Shown: positions 47,774 to 60,900, counted from the stretch's first letter. The stretch: DNA of 64,000 nucleotides from Pseudomonas sp. B6002 (GCF_013385985.1 NZ_JACAOY010000012.1:1-64000); one strand, 5' to 3'. Notes: generated from the letters alone by a model not told the origin. Translations and numbers: made by a program.

Positions 47774-47825
47774 ATCGCCCTCCCATCTGTCCAACAACAA
47801 CACTTGGGTTCTCGGAGATCGCACC

Positions 47826-49091
47826 ATGAAGCGTCGCAGCTTGATCAAGGCTTTCACTCTTTCGGCATCCATTGCCGCCATGGGCATGACCTGGACCGTG
47901 CAGGCCGCCGAGACCATCAAGGTCGGCATCCTGCACTCGCTGTCCGGCACCATGGCCATCTCCGAAACCTCGCTCAAAGACATGGCGCTGATGACCATTG
48001 ACGAGATCAACGCCAAGGGTGGCGTGAACGGCAAGATGCTCGAACCGGTGGTCGTGGACCCGGCGTCCAACTGGCCGCTGTTCGCCGAGAAAGGCCGCCA
48101 GTTGCTGACCCAGGACAAGGTGGCCGTAGTGTTCGGCTGCTGGACCTCGGTGTCGCGCAAGTCCGTGTTGCCAGTGTTTGAAGAACTCAACGGCCTGCTG
48201 TTCTACCCGGTGCAGTACGAAGGCGAAGAGATGTCGCCGAACGTGTTCTACACCGGCGCCGCGCCGAACCAGCAAGCCATCCCCGCCGTGGAATACCTGA
48301 TGAGCGAGGAAGGCGGCGGCGCCAAGCGCTTCTTCCTGCTGGGCACCGACTACGTGTACCCGCGCACCACCAACAAGATCCTGCGTTCGTTCCTGCACTC
48401 CAAAGGCGTAGCAGATAAGGACATCGAAGAGGTCTACACCCCGTTCGGCCACGCCGATTACCAGACCATCGTCGCCAACATCAAGAAGTTCTCGGCTGGC
48501 GGCAAGACGGCGGTGATCTCCACCGTGAACGGCGACTCCAACGTGCCGTTCTACAAAGAGCTGGCCAACCAGGGCCTGAAGGCCACCGACGTACCGGTGG
48601 TGGCGTTCTCGGTGGGTGAAGAAGAACTGCGCGGCATCGACACCAAGCCGCTGGTGGGCAACCTCGCCGCCTGGAACTACTTCCAGTCGGTGGAGAACCC
48701 GGTGAACAAGAAATTCGTCGCCGACTGGAAGGCCTATGCCAAGGCCCACAACCTGCCGGGCGCAGACAAGGCCGTGACCAACGACCCGATGGAAGCCACC
48801 TACGTGGGCATCCACATGTGGGCGCAAGCGGCGGAGAAAGCCAAGTCCACCGACGTCGACAAAGTGCGTGAAGCCCTGGCCGGCCAGACCTTCGCCGCGC
48901 CGTCCGGCTTCACCCTGACCATGGACAAGACCAACCACCACCTGCACAAGCCGGTGATGATCGGCGAGATCCAGGCTGACGGGCAGTTCTCGGTGGTGTG
49001 GCAGACCGACAAGCCAATCCGCGCCCAGCCGTGGAGCCCGTACATCCCGGGCAATGACAAGAAGCCGGATTACGCCGTCAAGAGCAACTAA
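47826..49091 (+). CDS. urtA: Urea ABC transporter substrate-binding protein
   Basis: A 421-residue periplasmic binding protein for urea. The N-terminus MKRRSLIKAF is twin-arginine-like, and the signal ends at VQAAE. The mature part starts TIKVGILHSLSGTMAISE as in UrtA/FmdD proteins and contains VFGCWTSVSRKSVLPVFEE, specific to urea binders. It feeds UrtBC. A REP pair separates it from urtB. Confidence 0.96.
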   Translation: MKRRSLIKAFTLSASIAAMGMTWTVQAAETIKVGILHSLSGTMAISETSLKDMALMTIDEINAKGGVNGKMLEPVVVDPASNWPLFAEKGRQLLTQDKVAVVFGCWTSVSRKSVLPVFEELNGLLFYPVQYEGEEMSPNVFYTGAAPNQQAIPAVEYLMSEEGGGAKRFFLLGTDYVYPRTTNKILRSFLHSKGVADKDIEEVYTPFGHADYQTIVANIKKFSAGGKTAVISTVNGDSNVPFYKELANQGLKATDVPVVAFSVGEEELRGIDTKPLVGNLAAWNYFQSVENPVNKKFVADWKAYAKAHNLPGADKAVTNDPMEATYVGIHMWAQAAEKAKSTDVDKVREALAGQTFAAPSGFTLTMDKTNHHLHKPVMIGEIQADGQFSVVWQTDKPIRAQPWSPYIPGNDKKPDYAVKSN

Positions 49092-49109
49092 GCCTAGAAA
49101 CACAACTCC

Positions 49110-49188
49110 TGTAGGAGCCGGCTTGCCGGCGATCAGCTTGATGCGGTCAACCTGACAGACCGCCATCGCCGGCAAGCCAGCTCCTACA
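49110..49188. repeat. REP pair, GTAGGAGCCGGC type
   Basis: Inverted arms with one or two mismatches, between urtA and urtB. It may stabilise the abundant urtA part of the transcript. Confidence 0.88.
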
Positions 49189-49217
49189 AAGTCCGTGCAT
49201 GATCAGGACACTTTGTT

Positions 49218-50720
49218 ATGCCCACTGCCCTGTACCGTTTCATCCTCACGGCCCTGCTTGTGCTGCCCTTCGCAGCACACGCCAGCGACGCCGACGACTT
49301 CCTCGCCGCCAACCCGGCCCAACAAGCCAAGCTGCTCCAGGACTGGGCCGCCCAGCCGGATCCGGCGCGCATCGAGTTGGTGGACGCCCTGCAACAAGGC
49401 CAGCTCACGGTCAACGGTGAAACCAAAACCGTGCGCCTGAACAACCGTCTGCGCAGCCTGATCGACAACGTACAAGCCAGCCAGCAACTGCTCGCCGCCG
49501 ACCCCAAGGTGCGCCTGGCCGCCGCGGTAACCCTGCAAAAAAGCGCACAGCCTGCGCAGCTCAAATTCCTCGACCAGCAGGTCGCCGCCGAGACAAACGA
49601 GGACGTGCACACCGCCCTCAGCCTGGCCCTGGCCAACCTGCAACTGGTCGACCCTGACCCCGTGGTGCGCCTCGCCGCCGTGCGCCTGCTCGGCAGCACC
49701 GGCGACCCGCTGGCCCGCACGCGCCTTGAAGCGCTGCTCGCCCCCGGTGTGGAAACCGATGCCGCCGTGCACACCGCCGCCGAGACCAGCCTGGCGCAGG
49801 TCAAACGCAAACTGATGTTGGGTGAAATCCTCGGCCAGGCCTTCAGCGGCATGTCCCTGGGTTCGATCCTGCTGCTGGCGGCCCTGGGCCTGGCGATCAC
49901 CTTCGGCCTGCTTGGCGTGATCAACATGGCCCACGGCGAGATGCTGATGCTCGGCGCCTACTCCACGTATGTGGTGCAGTTGCTGATGCAGCGTTATGTG
50001 CCCGCCGCGATTGAGTTCTACCCACTGATCGCGTTGCCCGTGGCGTTTTTTGTCACCGCTGCCATCGGCATGGCGCTGGAACGCACGGTGATTCGCCACC
50101 TGTATGGCCGGCCGTTGGAAACCCTGCTGGCCACTTGGGGCATCAGCCTGATGCTGATCCAGTTGGTGCGCCTGGTGTTCGGCGCGCAGAACGTCGAAGT
50201 GTCCAACCCCGAATGGCTGTCCGGTGGCATCCAGGTACTGCCCAACCTGGTGTTGCCGTACAACCGCATCGTAATCATCGCTTTTGCGCTGTGCGTGGTG
50301 GTGCTGACCTGGCTGCTGCTGAACAAGACGCGCCTGGGCCTGAACGTGCGGGCCGTGACCCAGAACCGCAACATGGCCGCCTGTTGCGGCGTACCCACTG
50401 GCCGCGTGGACATGCTCGCGTTCGGCCTGGGTTCCGGTATCGCGGGCTTGGGCGGCGTGGCGCTGAGCCAGATCGGCAACGTCGGCCCGGACCTGGGCCA
50501 GAGCTACATCATCGACTCCTTCCTTGTGGTGGTACTCGGTGGTGTCGGGCAGTTGGCGGGTAGCGTCATGGCCGCCTTCGGTCTGGGCATCGCCAACAAG
50601 ATTCTGGAACCGCAGATCGGCGCCGTGCTCGGCAAGATCCTGATCCTCGCGCTGATCATTCTGTTTATCCAGAAACGCCCGCAGGGACTCTTCGCACTGA
50701 AAGGACGGGTGATCGACTGA
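49218..50720 (+). CDS. urtB: Urea ABC transporter permease UrtB
   Basis: A 500-residue LivH-type permease with the long N-terminal periplasmic extension usual for UrtB: signal peptide (1-22) and a helical, HEAT-like domain (about 25-205). The C-terminal 290 residues form about eight membrane segments (ILLLAALGLAITFGLLGVIN; MAHGEMLMLGAYSTYVVQLL) with the EAA-like loop GVPTGRVDMLAFGLGSGIAG. The stop overlaps the urtC start by one base. Confidence 0.95.
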   Translation: MPTALYRFILTALLVLPFAAHASDADDFLAANPAQQAKLLQDWAAQPDPARIELVDALQQGQLTVNGETKTVRLNNRLRSLIDNVQASQQLLAADPKVRLAAAVTLQKSAQPAQLKFLDQQVAAETNEDVHTALSLALANLQLVDPDPVVRLAAVRLLGSTGDPLARTRLEALLAPGVETDAAVHTAAETSLAQVKRKLMLGEILGQAFSGMSLGSILLLAALGLAITFGLLGVINMAHGEMLMLGAYSTYVVQLLMQRYVPAAIEFYPLIALPVAFFVTAAIGMALERTVIRHLYGRPLETLLATWGISLMLIQLVRLVFGAQNVEVSNPEWLSGGIQVLPNLVLPYNRIVIIAFALCVVVLTWLLLNKTRLGLNVRAVTQNRNMAACCGVPTGRVDMLAFGLGSGIAGLGGVALSQIGNVGPDLGQSYIIDSFLVVVLGGVGQLAGSVMAAFGLGIANKILEPQIGAVLGKILILALIILFIQKRPQGLFALKGRVID

Positions 50721-51787
50721 TGAACCAGCCATTGATGCTCACGGCCACGCAAAAGGCCGGCCCCAAGGTGACGATTGCAGTGGGCGGGGTGATCCTCGCC
50801 GTGCTGTTGGCACTGCCGCTGTTGTCGTTGTTGCCCGCGGAAAATGCCCTGCATGTCTCGGCCTACACCCTGACGCTGGTGGGCAAGATCCTCTGCTACG
50901 CCATCGTCGCCCTCGCCCTGGATTTGGTGTGGGGCTATGCCGGCATGTTGTCCCTCGGCCACGGTCTGTTCTTCGCCCTCGGCGGTTATGCGATGGGCAT
51001 GTACCTGATGCGCCAGGCCTCCGGCGATGAGTTGCCGGCGTTCATGACCTTTCTCTCCTGGACCGAACTGCCGTGGTATTGGGTGGGCACCGAGCACTTC
51101 CTCTGGGCGATGTGCCTGGTGGTGTTAGCGCCGGGTCTGCTGGCGCTGGTGTTCGGGTTCTTCGCCTTTCGCTCGCGGATCAAGGGCGTGTATTTCTCGA
51201 TCATGACCCAGGCCCTGACCTTTGCCGGGATGCTGCTGTTCTTTCGCAACGAGACCGGTTTTGGCGGCAACAACGGCTTCACCAATTTTCGCAGCATCCT
51301 CGGCTTTGGCATCACCGAGCCGGGCACGCGAGCAGTGCTGTTCGTTGCCACGGTAGTGCTGCTGGTGGCGAGCCTGTTCATCGGCTGGCGCCTGGCCCGC
51401 AGCAAGTTCGGCAGGGTACTGACCGCCCTGCGCGACGCGGAAAACCGCCTGATGTTCTGCGGCTACGACCCGCGAGGTTTCAAGCTGTTCGTGTGGGTGT
51501 TGAGCGCGGTGCTGTGCGGCTTGGCCGGCGCGTTGTATGTGCCGCAGGTGGGCATCATCAATCCCAGCGAGATGTCGCCAACCAACTCGATTGAAGCGGC
51601 TGTGTGGGTCGCGCTTGGCGGGCGTGGAACCTTGATCGGCCCGTTGCTCGGCGCCGGCGTGGTCAATGGCATGAAAAGCTGGTTCACCGTGGCCTTCCCG
51701 GAATACTGGCTGTTCTTCCTCGGGGCGCTGTTCATCATCGTCACCCTGTACCTGCCCAAGGGCGTGATCGGGCTGCTGAAGAAGTGA
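50720..51787 (+). CDS. urtC: Urea ABC transporter permease UrtC
   Basis: A 355-residue LivM-type permease with about nine to ten membrane segments. Conserved blocks are ALDLVWGYAGMLSLGHGLFF and NRLMFCGYDPRGFKLFVWVL, with WVALGGRGTLIGPLLGAGVV near the C-terminus. It pairs with UrtB. TGATG coupling upstream; urtD follows after 8 bp. Confidence 0.96.
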   Translation: MNQPLMLTATQKAGPKVTIAVGGVILAVLLALPLLSLLPAENALHVSAYTLTLVGKILCYAIVALALDLVWGYAGMLSLGHGLFFALGGYAMGMYLMRQASGDELPAFMTFLSWTELPWYWVGTEHFLWAMCLVVLAPGLLALVFGFFAFRSRIKGVYFSIMTQALTFAGMLLFFRNETGFGGNNGFTNFRSILGFGITEPGTRAVLFVATVVLLVASLFIGWRLARSKFGRVLTALRDAENRLMFCGYDPRGFKLFVWVLSAVLCGLAGALYVPQVGIINPSEMSPTNSIEAAVWVALGGRGTLIGPLLGAGVVNGMKSWFTVAFPEYWLFFLGALFIIVTLYLPKGVIGLLKK

Positions 51788-51795
51788 GAAACGTC

Positions 51796-52617
51796 ATGCT
51801 CGAACCTATTTTCGACGCCGGCACCGGCCGCGACGCCATCGGTATCGGCCAGGCGGCAGGCCCAGGCCTGAACACGCGGCACGGCACCATCCTGAGCCTG
51901 GAAGACATCAGCGTCAGCTTCGACGGCTTCAAGGCGCTCAACAACCTGAACCTCTACATCGGCGTGGGTGAGCTGCGCTGCATCATCGGCCCCAACGGCG
52001 CGGGCAAGACCACGCTGATGGACGTGATCACCGGCAAGACCCGTCCCAGCCATGGCACGGCCTGGTTTGGCGAACACCTGGACCTGACTCGCCTGAGCGA
52101 AGTGCAGATCGCCCAGGCCGGCATCGGCCGCAAGTTCCAGAAGCCCACTGTGTTTGAAGCCCTCAGTGTGTTCGAGAACCTGGAACTGGCGCAGAAGACC
52201 GACAAGTCGGTGTGGGCCAGCCTGCGCGCACGCCTGAGCGGTGAGCAGAAAGACCGTATCGAGGAAGTGCTCGACACCATCCGCCTCACCGCCTCGGCGC
52301 AGCGCCCGGCCGGGCTGCTGTCCCACGGCCAGAAGCAGTTCCTGGAAATTGGCATGTTGCTGATGCAAGACCCGCAATTGTTGCTGCTGGACGAACCGGT
52401 GGCGGGCATGACCGACGCCGAGACCGAATTCACCGCCGACCTGTTCAAGCGCCTGGCGGGCAAGCATTCGCTGATGGTGGTGGAGCACGACATGGGCTTT
52501 GTCGGCTCGATTGCCGACCACGTCACGGTGTTGCACCAGGGCAGCGTGCTGGCCGAAGGGTCGCTGGAACAGGTGCAGGACAACGAGCGGGTGATCGAGG
52601 TTTACCTCGGCCGCTAA
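51796..52617 (+). CDS. urtD: Urea ABC transporter ATP-binding protein UrtD
   Basis: A 273-residue LivG-type ATPase. It has an N-terminal extension of about 30 residues, Walker A GPNGAGKTT, a signature reading LSHGQKQ instead of LSGGQ (usual in UrtD), Walker B LLLLDEPVAGM and the switch His in VVEHDM. ATG 51796 gives the family-standard start. Confidence 0.95.
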   Translation: MLEPIFDAGTGRDAIGIGQAAGPGLNTRHGTILSLEDISVSFDGFKALNNLNLYIGVGELRCIIGPNGAGKTTLMDVITGKTRPSHGTAWFGEHLDLTRLSEVQIAQAGIGRKFQKPTVFEALSVFENLELAQKTDKSVWASLRARLSGEQKDRIEEVLDTIRLTASAQRPAGLLSHGQKQFLEIGMLLMQDPQLLLLDEPVAGMTDAETEFTADLFKRLAGKHSLMVVEHDMGFVGSIADHVTVLHQGSVLAEGSLEQVQDNERVIEVYLGR

Positions 52618-52637
52618 CCCAGACACGGACTGTTTTA

Positions 52638-52709
52638 TGTGGGAGCTGGCTTGCCTGCGATAACGATGTTGACTGACACACCGCCATCGCAGGCAAGCCA
52701 GCTCCCACA
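52638..52709. repeat. REP pair, GTGGGAGCTGGCTTGCC type
   Basis: Inverted arms flank about 25 nt, between urtD and urtE. Confidence 0.9.
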
Positions 52710-52750
52710 GTTGATCCGGTTCCCATCAGGGAACCGAGGAGAATTTGAAA

Positions 52751-53449
52751 ATGCTGCAAGTCGACAAGCTGCACCAGTATTACGGCGGTAGCCACATCCT
52801 GCGCGGGCTGTCTTTTGACGTGAAGGTCGGCGAAGTCACCTGCCTGCTCGGGCGTAACGGCGTGGGCAAGACCACCTTGCTCAAATGCCTGATGGGCCTG
52901 CTGCCCTCCAAGGAAGGCGCAGTGACCTGGGAAGGCAAGGCCATCACCGGCTTCAAGCCGCACCAGCGTGTGCACGCCGGCATCGCCTACGTGCCCCAGG
53001 GCCGGGAGATTTTCGGGCGCCTGACCGTGGAAGAAAACCTGCTGATGGGTCTGGCGCGCTTCCCCGGCTCCGAGGCCAAGGAAGTGCCGGCGTTTATCTA
53101 CGAGCTGTTCCCGGTGCTGCTGCAGATGAAACATCGCCGTGGCGGCGACCTGTCGGGCGGCCAACAACAGCAGTTGGCGATCGGCCGTGCGCTGGCCAGC
53201 CGCCCACGCCTGCTGATCCTCGACGAACCCACCGAAGGCATCCAGCCCTCGGTGATCAAGGAGATCGGCGCGGTGATCAAGAAGCTCGCGGCCCGTGGCG
53301 ACATGGCGATCCTGTTGGTGGAGCAGTTCTACGACTTTGCCGCCGAACTGGCCGACCAGTACCTGGTGATGTCCCGCGGTGAAATCGTGCAGCAGGGCCT
53401 GGGTGAAAATATGGAAGCCGAGGGTGTACGCGGGCTCGTAACGATCTAA
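52751..53449 (+). CDS. urtE: Urea ABC transporter ATP-binding protein UrtE
   Basis: A 232-residue LivF-type ATPase, partner of UrtD. It has Walker A GRNGVGKTT, signature LSGGQQQQL, Walker [12 protein letters not shown] and YVPQGREIFGRLTVEENLLM. GAGGAG precedes ATG 52751. ureD starts 30 bp later, linking urea import and hydrolysis. Confidence 0.96.
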   Translation: MLQVDKLHQYYGGSHILRGLSFDVKVGEVTCLLGRNGVGKTTLLKCLMGLLPSKEGAVTWEGKAITGFKPHQRVHAGIAYVPQGREIFGRLTVEENLLMGLARFPGSEAKEVPAFIYELFPVLLQMKHRRGGDLSGGQQQQLAIGRALASRPRLLILDEPTEGIQPSVIKEIGAVIKKLAARGDMAILLVEQFYDFAAELADQYLVMSRGEIVQQGLGENMEAEGVRGLVTI

Positions 53450-53479
53450 TCTGTAGCGTCCTGACGATAAGCACACACC

Positions 53480-54319
53480 ATGAACCTGCCCGTTACCCCT
53501 GCCCTGTTCACCCCCAGTTGGCACGCCGAGCTGGAACTCGGCTATGCGCGCTTCGGCGATACCACGCGCCCAGTGATGCGTCGCCACCTTGGGCCGCTGC
53601 GCGTGCAAAAGCACCTGTACGCCGAAGGCCCCGAAGTGTGCCAGCACATCATCGTGCACCCGCCCGGCGGCATTGCCGGCGGTGACCGCCTGGATATCCG
53701 CGCCCGCATCGGCGCGGGGGCCTGGGCGCAGTTGACCAGCCCTGGCGCGGCCAAGTGGTATCGCGCCAACGGCCCGGCCTATCAGCAACTGGACCTCACC
53801 GTGGAAGCCGGTGCCACCCTGGAATGGCTGCCCCAGGAAACCATCGTGTTCAGCGCGGCCCAGGCCGAACTTACTACGCGCATTGAGCTGCAAGGCGATG
53901 CCCGTCTGTTTTACTGGGACGTGGTCGCCCTCGGCCGCCCGGCCAGTGGTGAGCGTTTCGACCTCGGTCACTTTCAATCGCACCTGGATATCCGCCGCGA
54001 CGGCCAGTTGCTCTGGCATGAGCGCCAGCGCATTGTAGGCGCCGATGGTTTGCTCGACTCGCCCATCGGCCTGGATGGCCAACCGGTGTTCGCAACACTG
54101 CTGCTGACGGCTGATATGGACCCCGAATTACTTGAGCAATGCCGCGCCCTGCCCCATGGGGTGCGCGGTGACTTGACCCAATTGCCGGGCTTGCTGGTTG
54201 CCCGTTGCCTGGCCAGTGAAGCGCTGCATGCGCGGGCCTGGTTGATTGATTTATGGCGCCTGTTGCGCCCGGCCGTCCTCGGCCGAGAAGCGATTTCACC
54301 TCGAATTTGGAGCACATGA
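53480..54319 (+). CDS. ureD: Urease accessory protein UreD
   Basis: A 279-residue urease chaperone that binds the apo-urease and, with UreF and UreG, helps insert nickel. Family blocks are [20 protein letters not shown] followed by [21 protein letters not shown] and [11 protein letters not shown]. It is separated from ureA by 125 bp holding a REP pair. Confidence 0.96.
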   Translation: MNLPVTPALFTPSWHAELELGYARFGDTTRPVMRRHLGPLRVQKHLYAEGPEVCQHIIVHPPGGIAGGDRLDIRARIGAGAWAQLTSPGAAKWYRANGPAYQQLDLTVEAGATLEWLPQETIVFSAAQAELTTRIELQGDARLFYWDVVALGRPASGERFDLGHFQSHLDIRRDGQLLWHERQRIVGADGLLDSPIGLDGQPVFATLLLTADMDPELLEQCRALPHGVRGDLTQLPGLLVARCLASEALHARAWLIDLWRLLRPAVLGREAISPRIWST

Positions 54320-54329
54320 CGCCCCAACC

Positions 54330-54395
54330 TGTAGGAGCCGGCTTGCCGGCGATGGCGTCCTTGAGATCGCCATCGCCGGCAAGCCGGCTCCTACA
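54330..54395. repeat. REP pair, GTAGGAGCCGGC type
   Basis: Near-perfect arms with a short centre, between ureD and ureA. Very like the elements at 4915 and 36386. Confidence 0.92.
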
Positions 54396-54444
54396 GGGGG
54401 CTGCGGTGTATTCGTGAATGTTTTTTTATGAAGGATCTTGAACC

Positions 54445-54747
54445 ATGGATTTGACCCCACGGGAAAAAGACAAGCTGCTGATCTTCACCGCCGGCCTCGT
54501 CGCCGAACGCCGCCTCGCGCGGGGTGTGAAGCTCAACTACCCGGAAACCATCGCCTACATCTCCGCCGCCTTGATGGAAGGCGCCCGCGACGGTCGCACC
54601 GTGGCTGACCTGATGCACTTTGGCACCACCTTGCTGACCCGCGAGCAAGTGATGGAAGGCATCCCGGAAATGATCCCGGACATCCAGGTGGAAGCCACCT
54701 TTCCCGACGGCACCAAGCTGGTCACCGTCCACCAGCCGATCGCCTGA
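54445..54747 (+). CDS. ureA: Urease gamma subunit
   Basis: A 100-residue structural subunit of the nickel urease. It starts [20 protein letters not shown] and contains [20 protein letters not shown] and the C-terminal [15 protein letters not shown]. Full length. A GNAT gene follows after 9 bp. Confidence 0.98.
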   Translation: MDLTPREKDKLLIFTAGLVAERRLARGVKLNYPETIAYISAALMEGARDGRTVADLMHFGTTLLTREQVMEGIPEMIPDIQVEATFPDGTKLVTVHQPIA

Positions 54748-54756
54748 GGTGCGAGC

Positions 54757-56110
<1,354 letters not shown>

Positions 56111-56116
56111 GGCCCC

Positions 56117-56181
56117 ATCGCAGGCAAGCCAGCTCCCACATGGGAACGCATTCCAAATGTGGGAGCTGGCTTGCCTGCGAT
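56117..56181. repeat. REP pair in reversed (outward) orientation
   Basis: The arms face the opposite way from the other pairs: ATCGCAGGCAAGCCAGCTCC comes first and its complement ends the element. Perfect 24-bp arms with a spacer of about 17 nt. Confidence 0.9.
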
Positions 56182-56222
56182 AACGACTTCATATTCAACA
56201 CAACTTTTCAGGGCACTCTCAC

Positions 56223-57923
56223 ATGAAAATCAGCCGCCAAGCCTACGCCGACATGTACGGCCCCACCGTCGGTGACAAGGTCCGCCTGGCCGACACCGAG
56301 CTGTTCGTCGAAGTGGAAAAAGACTTCACGATCTACGGCGAAGAAGTGAAATTCGGCGGCGGCAAAGTCATCCGCGACGGCCAGGGCCAGAGCCAGTTGC
56401 TCGCCCATGAAGTGGTCGACACGCTGATCACCAACGCACTGATCATCGACCACTGGGGCATCGTCAAGGCCGACGTCGGCCTCAAGAACGGCCGCATCCA
56501 CGCCATCGGCAAAGCCGGCAACCCGGATGTGCAGCCCGGCGTGACCATCGCCATCGGCGCCAGCACCGAAGTGATTGCCGGCGAAGGCATGATCCTCACC
56601 GCCGGCGGCATCGACACCCACGTGCACTTCATCTGCCCGCAGCAGATCGAAGAGGCGCTGACCAGCGGCGTGACCACCATGATCGGCGGTGGCACCGGCC
56701 CGGCCACGGGCACCAACGCCACCACTTGCACCTCCGGCCCATGGCACCTGGCGCGCATGCTCCAGGCCAGCGATTCGTTCCCCATGAACATCGGTTTCAC
56801 CGGCAAGGGCAACGCCAGTTTGCCGGAACCGTTGATCGAGCAGGTCAAGGCCGGCGCCATCGGTTTGAAGCTGCACGAAGACTGGGGCACCACGCCCGCC
56901 AGCATCGACAACTGCCTGAGCGTCGCCGACGAATACGACGTGCAGGTGGCGATCCACAGTGACACCCTCAACGAGTCGGGTTTCGTCGAAACCACCTTGG
57001 CCGCCCTCAAGGGCCGCACTATCCACACCTACCACACCGAAGGGGCCGGTGGCGGTCACGCGCCGGACATCATCAAGGCTTGCGGCTTCCCCAACGTGCT
57101 GCCCAGTTCCACCAACCCGACGCGGCCGTTCACCCGCAACACCATCGACGAACACCTGGACATGCTGATGGTCTGCCATCACCTGGACCCCAGCATTGCC
57201 GAAGACGTGGCCTTCGCTGAAAGCCGTATCCGCCGCGAAACCATCGCCGCCGAAGACATCCTGCACGACCTCGGTGCGTTCTCCATGATCAGCTCCGACA
57301 GCCAGGCCATGGGCCGTGTCGGCGAGGTGATCACGCGCACCTGGCAGACCGCCGACAAGATGAAAAAACAGCGCGGCCCGCTGCCTGGCGACGGCCCTGG
57401 CAACGACAACTTCCGCGCCAAACGCTACATCGCCAAGTACACCATCAACCCGGCGATCACCCATGGGGTGAGCCATATCGTGGGGTCCATCGAGGTGGGC
57501 AAATGGGCCGACCTGGTGCTGTGGCGCCCGGCGTTTTTTGGCATCAAGCCGACCCTGATTCTCAAGGGCGGCGCGATTGCCTCCAGCCTGATGGGCGACA
57601 TCAACGGCTCCATCCCCACTCCGCAACCGGTGCACTACCGCCCGATGTTCGCCAGCTTCGGCAGCTCGCTGCACGCCACCAGCCTGACCTTTATCAGCCA
57701 GGCAGCGCAGGCGGCGGGAGTGCCGCAAGCCCTGGGTTTGAAGAAGCAGATCGCGGTGGTCAAGGGATGCCGCGAAGTGCAGAAAACCGACTTGATCCAC
57801 AACGACTACCTGCCGGATATCGAGGTTGACCCACAAACCTATCAGGTCAAGGCCGACGGCGTATTGCTGTGGTGCGAACCGGCGGAGGTGCTGCCGATGG
57901 CCCAGCGGTATTTCCTGTTCTAA
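56223..57923 (+). CDS. ureC: Urease alpha subunit
   Basis: A 566-residue catalytic subunit that hydrolyses urea to ammonia and carbamate. The binuclear nickel site is intact: His133 and His135 (DTHVHF), carbamylated Lys216 (GLKLHED), His245, His271, and the flap residues Cys318-His319-His320 (MVCHHL). The stop overlaps the convergent NEL gene by 4 bp. The maturation genes ureEFG must lie elsewhere. Confidence 0.99.
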   Translation: MKISRQAYADMYGPTVGDKVRLADTELFVEVEKDFTIYGEEVKFGGGKVIRDGQGQSQLLAHEVVDTLITNALIIDHWGIVKADVGLKNGRIHAIGKAGNPDVQPGVTIAIGASTEVIAGEGMILTAGGIDTHVHFICPQQIEEALTSGVTTMIGGGTGPATGTNATTCTSGPWHLARMLQASDSFPMNIGFTGKGNASLPEPLIEQVKAGAIGLKLHEDWGTTPASIDNCLSVADEYDVQVAIHSDTLNESGFVETTLAALKGRTIHTYHTEGAGGGHAPDIIKACGFPNVLPSSTNPTRPFTRNTIDEHLDMLMVCHHLDPSIAEDVAFAESRIRRETIAAEDILHDLGAFSMISSDSQAMGRVGEVITRTWQTADKMKKQRGPLPGDGPGNDNFRAKRYIAKYTINPAITHGVSHIVGSIEVGKWADLVLWRPAFFGIKPTLILKGGAIASSLMGDINGSIPTPQPVHYRPMFASFGSSLHATSLTFISQAAQAAGVPQALGLKKQIAVVKGCREVQKTDLIHNDYLPDIEVDPQTYQVKADGVLLWCEPAEVLPMAQRYFLF

Positions 57924-60900
57924 GACGCACGGCCCATGATCCGGTCGGTCAAGGTACGCAGGATGTTTTTGCGCTCATCGCCCAGGCGTGTCATCTCGGC
58001 ATAGTATTCGTCGTCGCTCATCACCTGGCCCGGACTGACCTGTGACGCCGACTTACCCAACACCTGCGCCGACGCATCGATAGTCTTGCGCAGGTCAACC
58101 TTGCGCTCTGCGGATAGCGAGCCATCGTCGAGCCATTCCTGCTGGGCGGTATTCAGGTCGATCAAGGCGTCGCTCTTCGCGCTGACCGGTGCGAAGTCTG
58201 CCGCGAAGGTTGTTTGCACGTAATTAGCCCAGAACGGCTGCTCGATGATGCCATCGCGCAACAGGTCGCCGCTCTCCAGCTCGCGGACGCGGGTGTAGGC
58301 CTGCTCGATCATGGCAGGGGTGACATCAGGCTCGGTGTAAAACATGGCCGACTGCCAGGGCAGGTCCAGGCGATCCGCCAGGCGCGTGACGTATGCCAGG
58401 TGAATTTCCACCTCGTCAATGCTGGCAACCGGGTTGCCTGCGGCGTCGGAGCGCTGGATCAAGCCGCCGTCGCTGTCGTACTCAGGAAAGTGGCGACCGT
58501 TATCCAGCAACTCGGCTACCCGCGCATGGGCGATGCGCCCCAGCTCGTCGAGGCGCGCCTTGCCTTTGGCGAGGTCCAGCAGTTCAAGGCGCATCAGGCC
58601 CGGGTCGGTTAGCTCCAGTGCTTCATGCAGCAACACCTCGACCCCCATGGCATTGAACAGCTGCGCGCCCGCATCCACACAGGTGGTGGGTGCCAGCGCC
58701 ATCTCGAACAAACGCTCGCGCAACGCACTGTCGCGCGCCATGGCCTCAAGCATGCGCCAGACCTTGGCTGTCAAGTCGTCCCTGTAGGCCTCGCTGCGCT
58801 TGCTCAAGTGCTCGCTCAGTTTGCGAATCTCATCAAAAAACGGCTCGCTGCCTGGCGCCTCTTCAAGGTCATCCCACACCGGTTGTTTGTTCATCCAGTT
58901 CTGGCGGGTCATGCCGCTCATCCAGTGCGCGCTGTCCTGGGTGCCCCTGGGTGGGAACCGACGGGAGGGGTCCATGCCGACAGACTCCGTATACAGGTTG
59001 AAGGTTTCGAGCACGGCAGGTGACAGCCAGTCCCGGGTCACGACGCTTCGTGCAATGATCCTTGCGCGTTCGGAGCCGGGCGCCACGTTGGGGATTGCAT
59101 TGAGGTGGTTACCGCTCAGATCCAGCAAAAAGTCCCGCGGCCGCGGCGCGCCAAACAGCCCTGGCGGCCATTCCTGCAGGCCACATCCGGCCAGGTACAG
59201 CCATTTGAGCTGAGGTATACGGCTGATATCCACCGAGCGTCCCAGCGGGTTGCCCTCCAATGCCAGCCAAATGAGCTGGGGCATCCCGCGAATGTGCGAG
59301 GCTGTCTGTTCGGTCAATACGATCCGGTTATCGGAGAGGTCCAGCCCTTCCAACCGAGGCATGCCTGCGCACACGTCCGGCAACCGTGTCAGGTTATTAC
59401 GCTCCAGGTTCAGAATGCGCAGCGCGCGGAATGATGAAAGAAAGCCATTGCTCTGGTCGGTCAACCCGCACCCCGGCAGATGCAAACTCGAAACGTGGTC
59501 GAAGTTGCCCGGTAACGCCGGCAAGGTGGCCAGTTGCGCGCCCACACCTCTGTTTTCCAGGCGAATACGTTGGCCCTGATAGTTGTCGTGGGTATCCACG
59601 TCCCACTCACAGCTTTTTTGCCAGGCGCTTCGAATCACGTCACGGATCTTGCGACGAACCCTCAAGTTCGGCACATCCCTTGGCCCGGTTGCCAACCAGC
59701 GATTGAGGGTGTTGTCCAGTTGCTCAAACTCGTTCTCAAGGGCGCGAAGCCAAGCGTCATCCGAGGCAACATGCCCTCGCAGGAATTCAGTGAGTTGCAG
59801 GTCGTTGATGGTGGGGTAAAGCATGCGTACACGCTCCCGAACGGTCACCGGGCGTCCCGCCCCCCGTCCGCTGAGCGGATAGCCCAAGCGGTTATCCGTC
59901 AGCCGCCGTGGCTGCCGCCAGGCGGGTTTTCGCTCGGGCTGCATGCGCAGCACCTGACGCAATTGATCACGATTCAACGCTTTGTCAATAACCAACCCTT
60001 CCAGTTGCTCCCCCTGACCCACATGGGGCAGACCGATCACCTTGCGGTGGCTGTCGGGCAGCGCGCGTTGCAGCGCACCGTATAAGCCATTGATGCCATG
60101 CAGCTCCTGGCCCTGCTCATCGAAGGGCTGGTAGCGCCCATCGCCCATCCGTACCAGCACCTTACGGCTGTCAGCGCCAGTGGGGCCAAACTCGGCACGC
60201 AGCGTTCCACTGAATGAAGCGTCGCGCACTTCCAGGCGTAGAGCGTTATGCCAGCCCGGCAATTTCTCCAAGGTATTGAGTACCAGCGCTTCGGTATCGA
60301 CGTTGGCCAGGTCGCGCAGGTAAAGGCCTTCGTAGGCATGCGCCAGGCGCATACGGGCCTGGAGTTTGCGCGCCGCCTCCGCCAGCCGCAGGGGAATGCG
60401 ATTGCGGCTATTGACCATCGCCAATTCGTCGGCAGACGCACTGTCCAACAGTTCCTGCACCATCAAGGTCGGCAAATGCTTAAAGTCTCGCTGCATGAGG
60501 CGCACCGCCGGATTACCCGCAGGCAGTCGCTCGCTATAGATACTCTGAAACAGTCTTGCGCGATTTTTTATCCCATGGGTACTCAAGCGCTGGGCCAGTA
60601 ACAGAGCACGCTGGGGTTTTGTGGCAGGCAGGTGCTGGCCCAGGATCTGCTGGAGTTGCTCTGAGGTCAGGCTGTCGACGATACGAGCAGGCAGTTGGCC
60701 CTGAATCAACTCACTGCGCCGGATACGCACCACGTCATCAGTTGGCATCGCGACGCCATAACGCAGGGCGGCGCCTTCTACATCGCCCTGCACCTCAATG
60801 GCCTTGCCCACCGGCCAGCCAGGCAGCTCAACACTCAGCGCGGCGGCAAACCCGCACAGCTCATCGGATGGGGTGCCGGCGTGTATCTGCTGGCTGACTT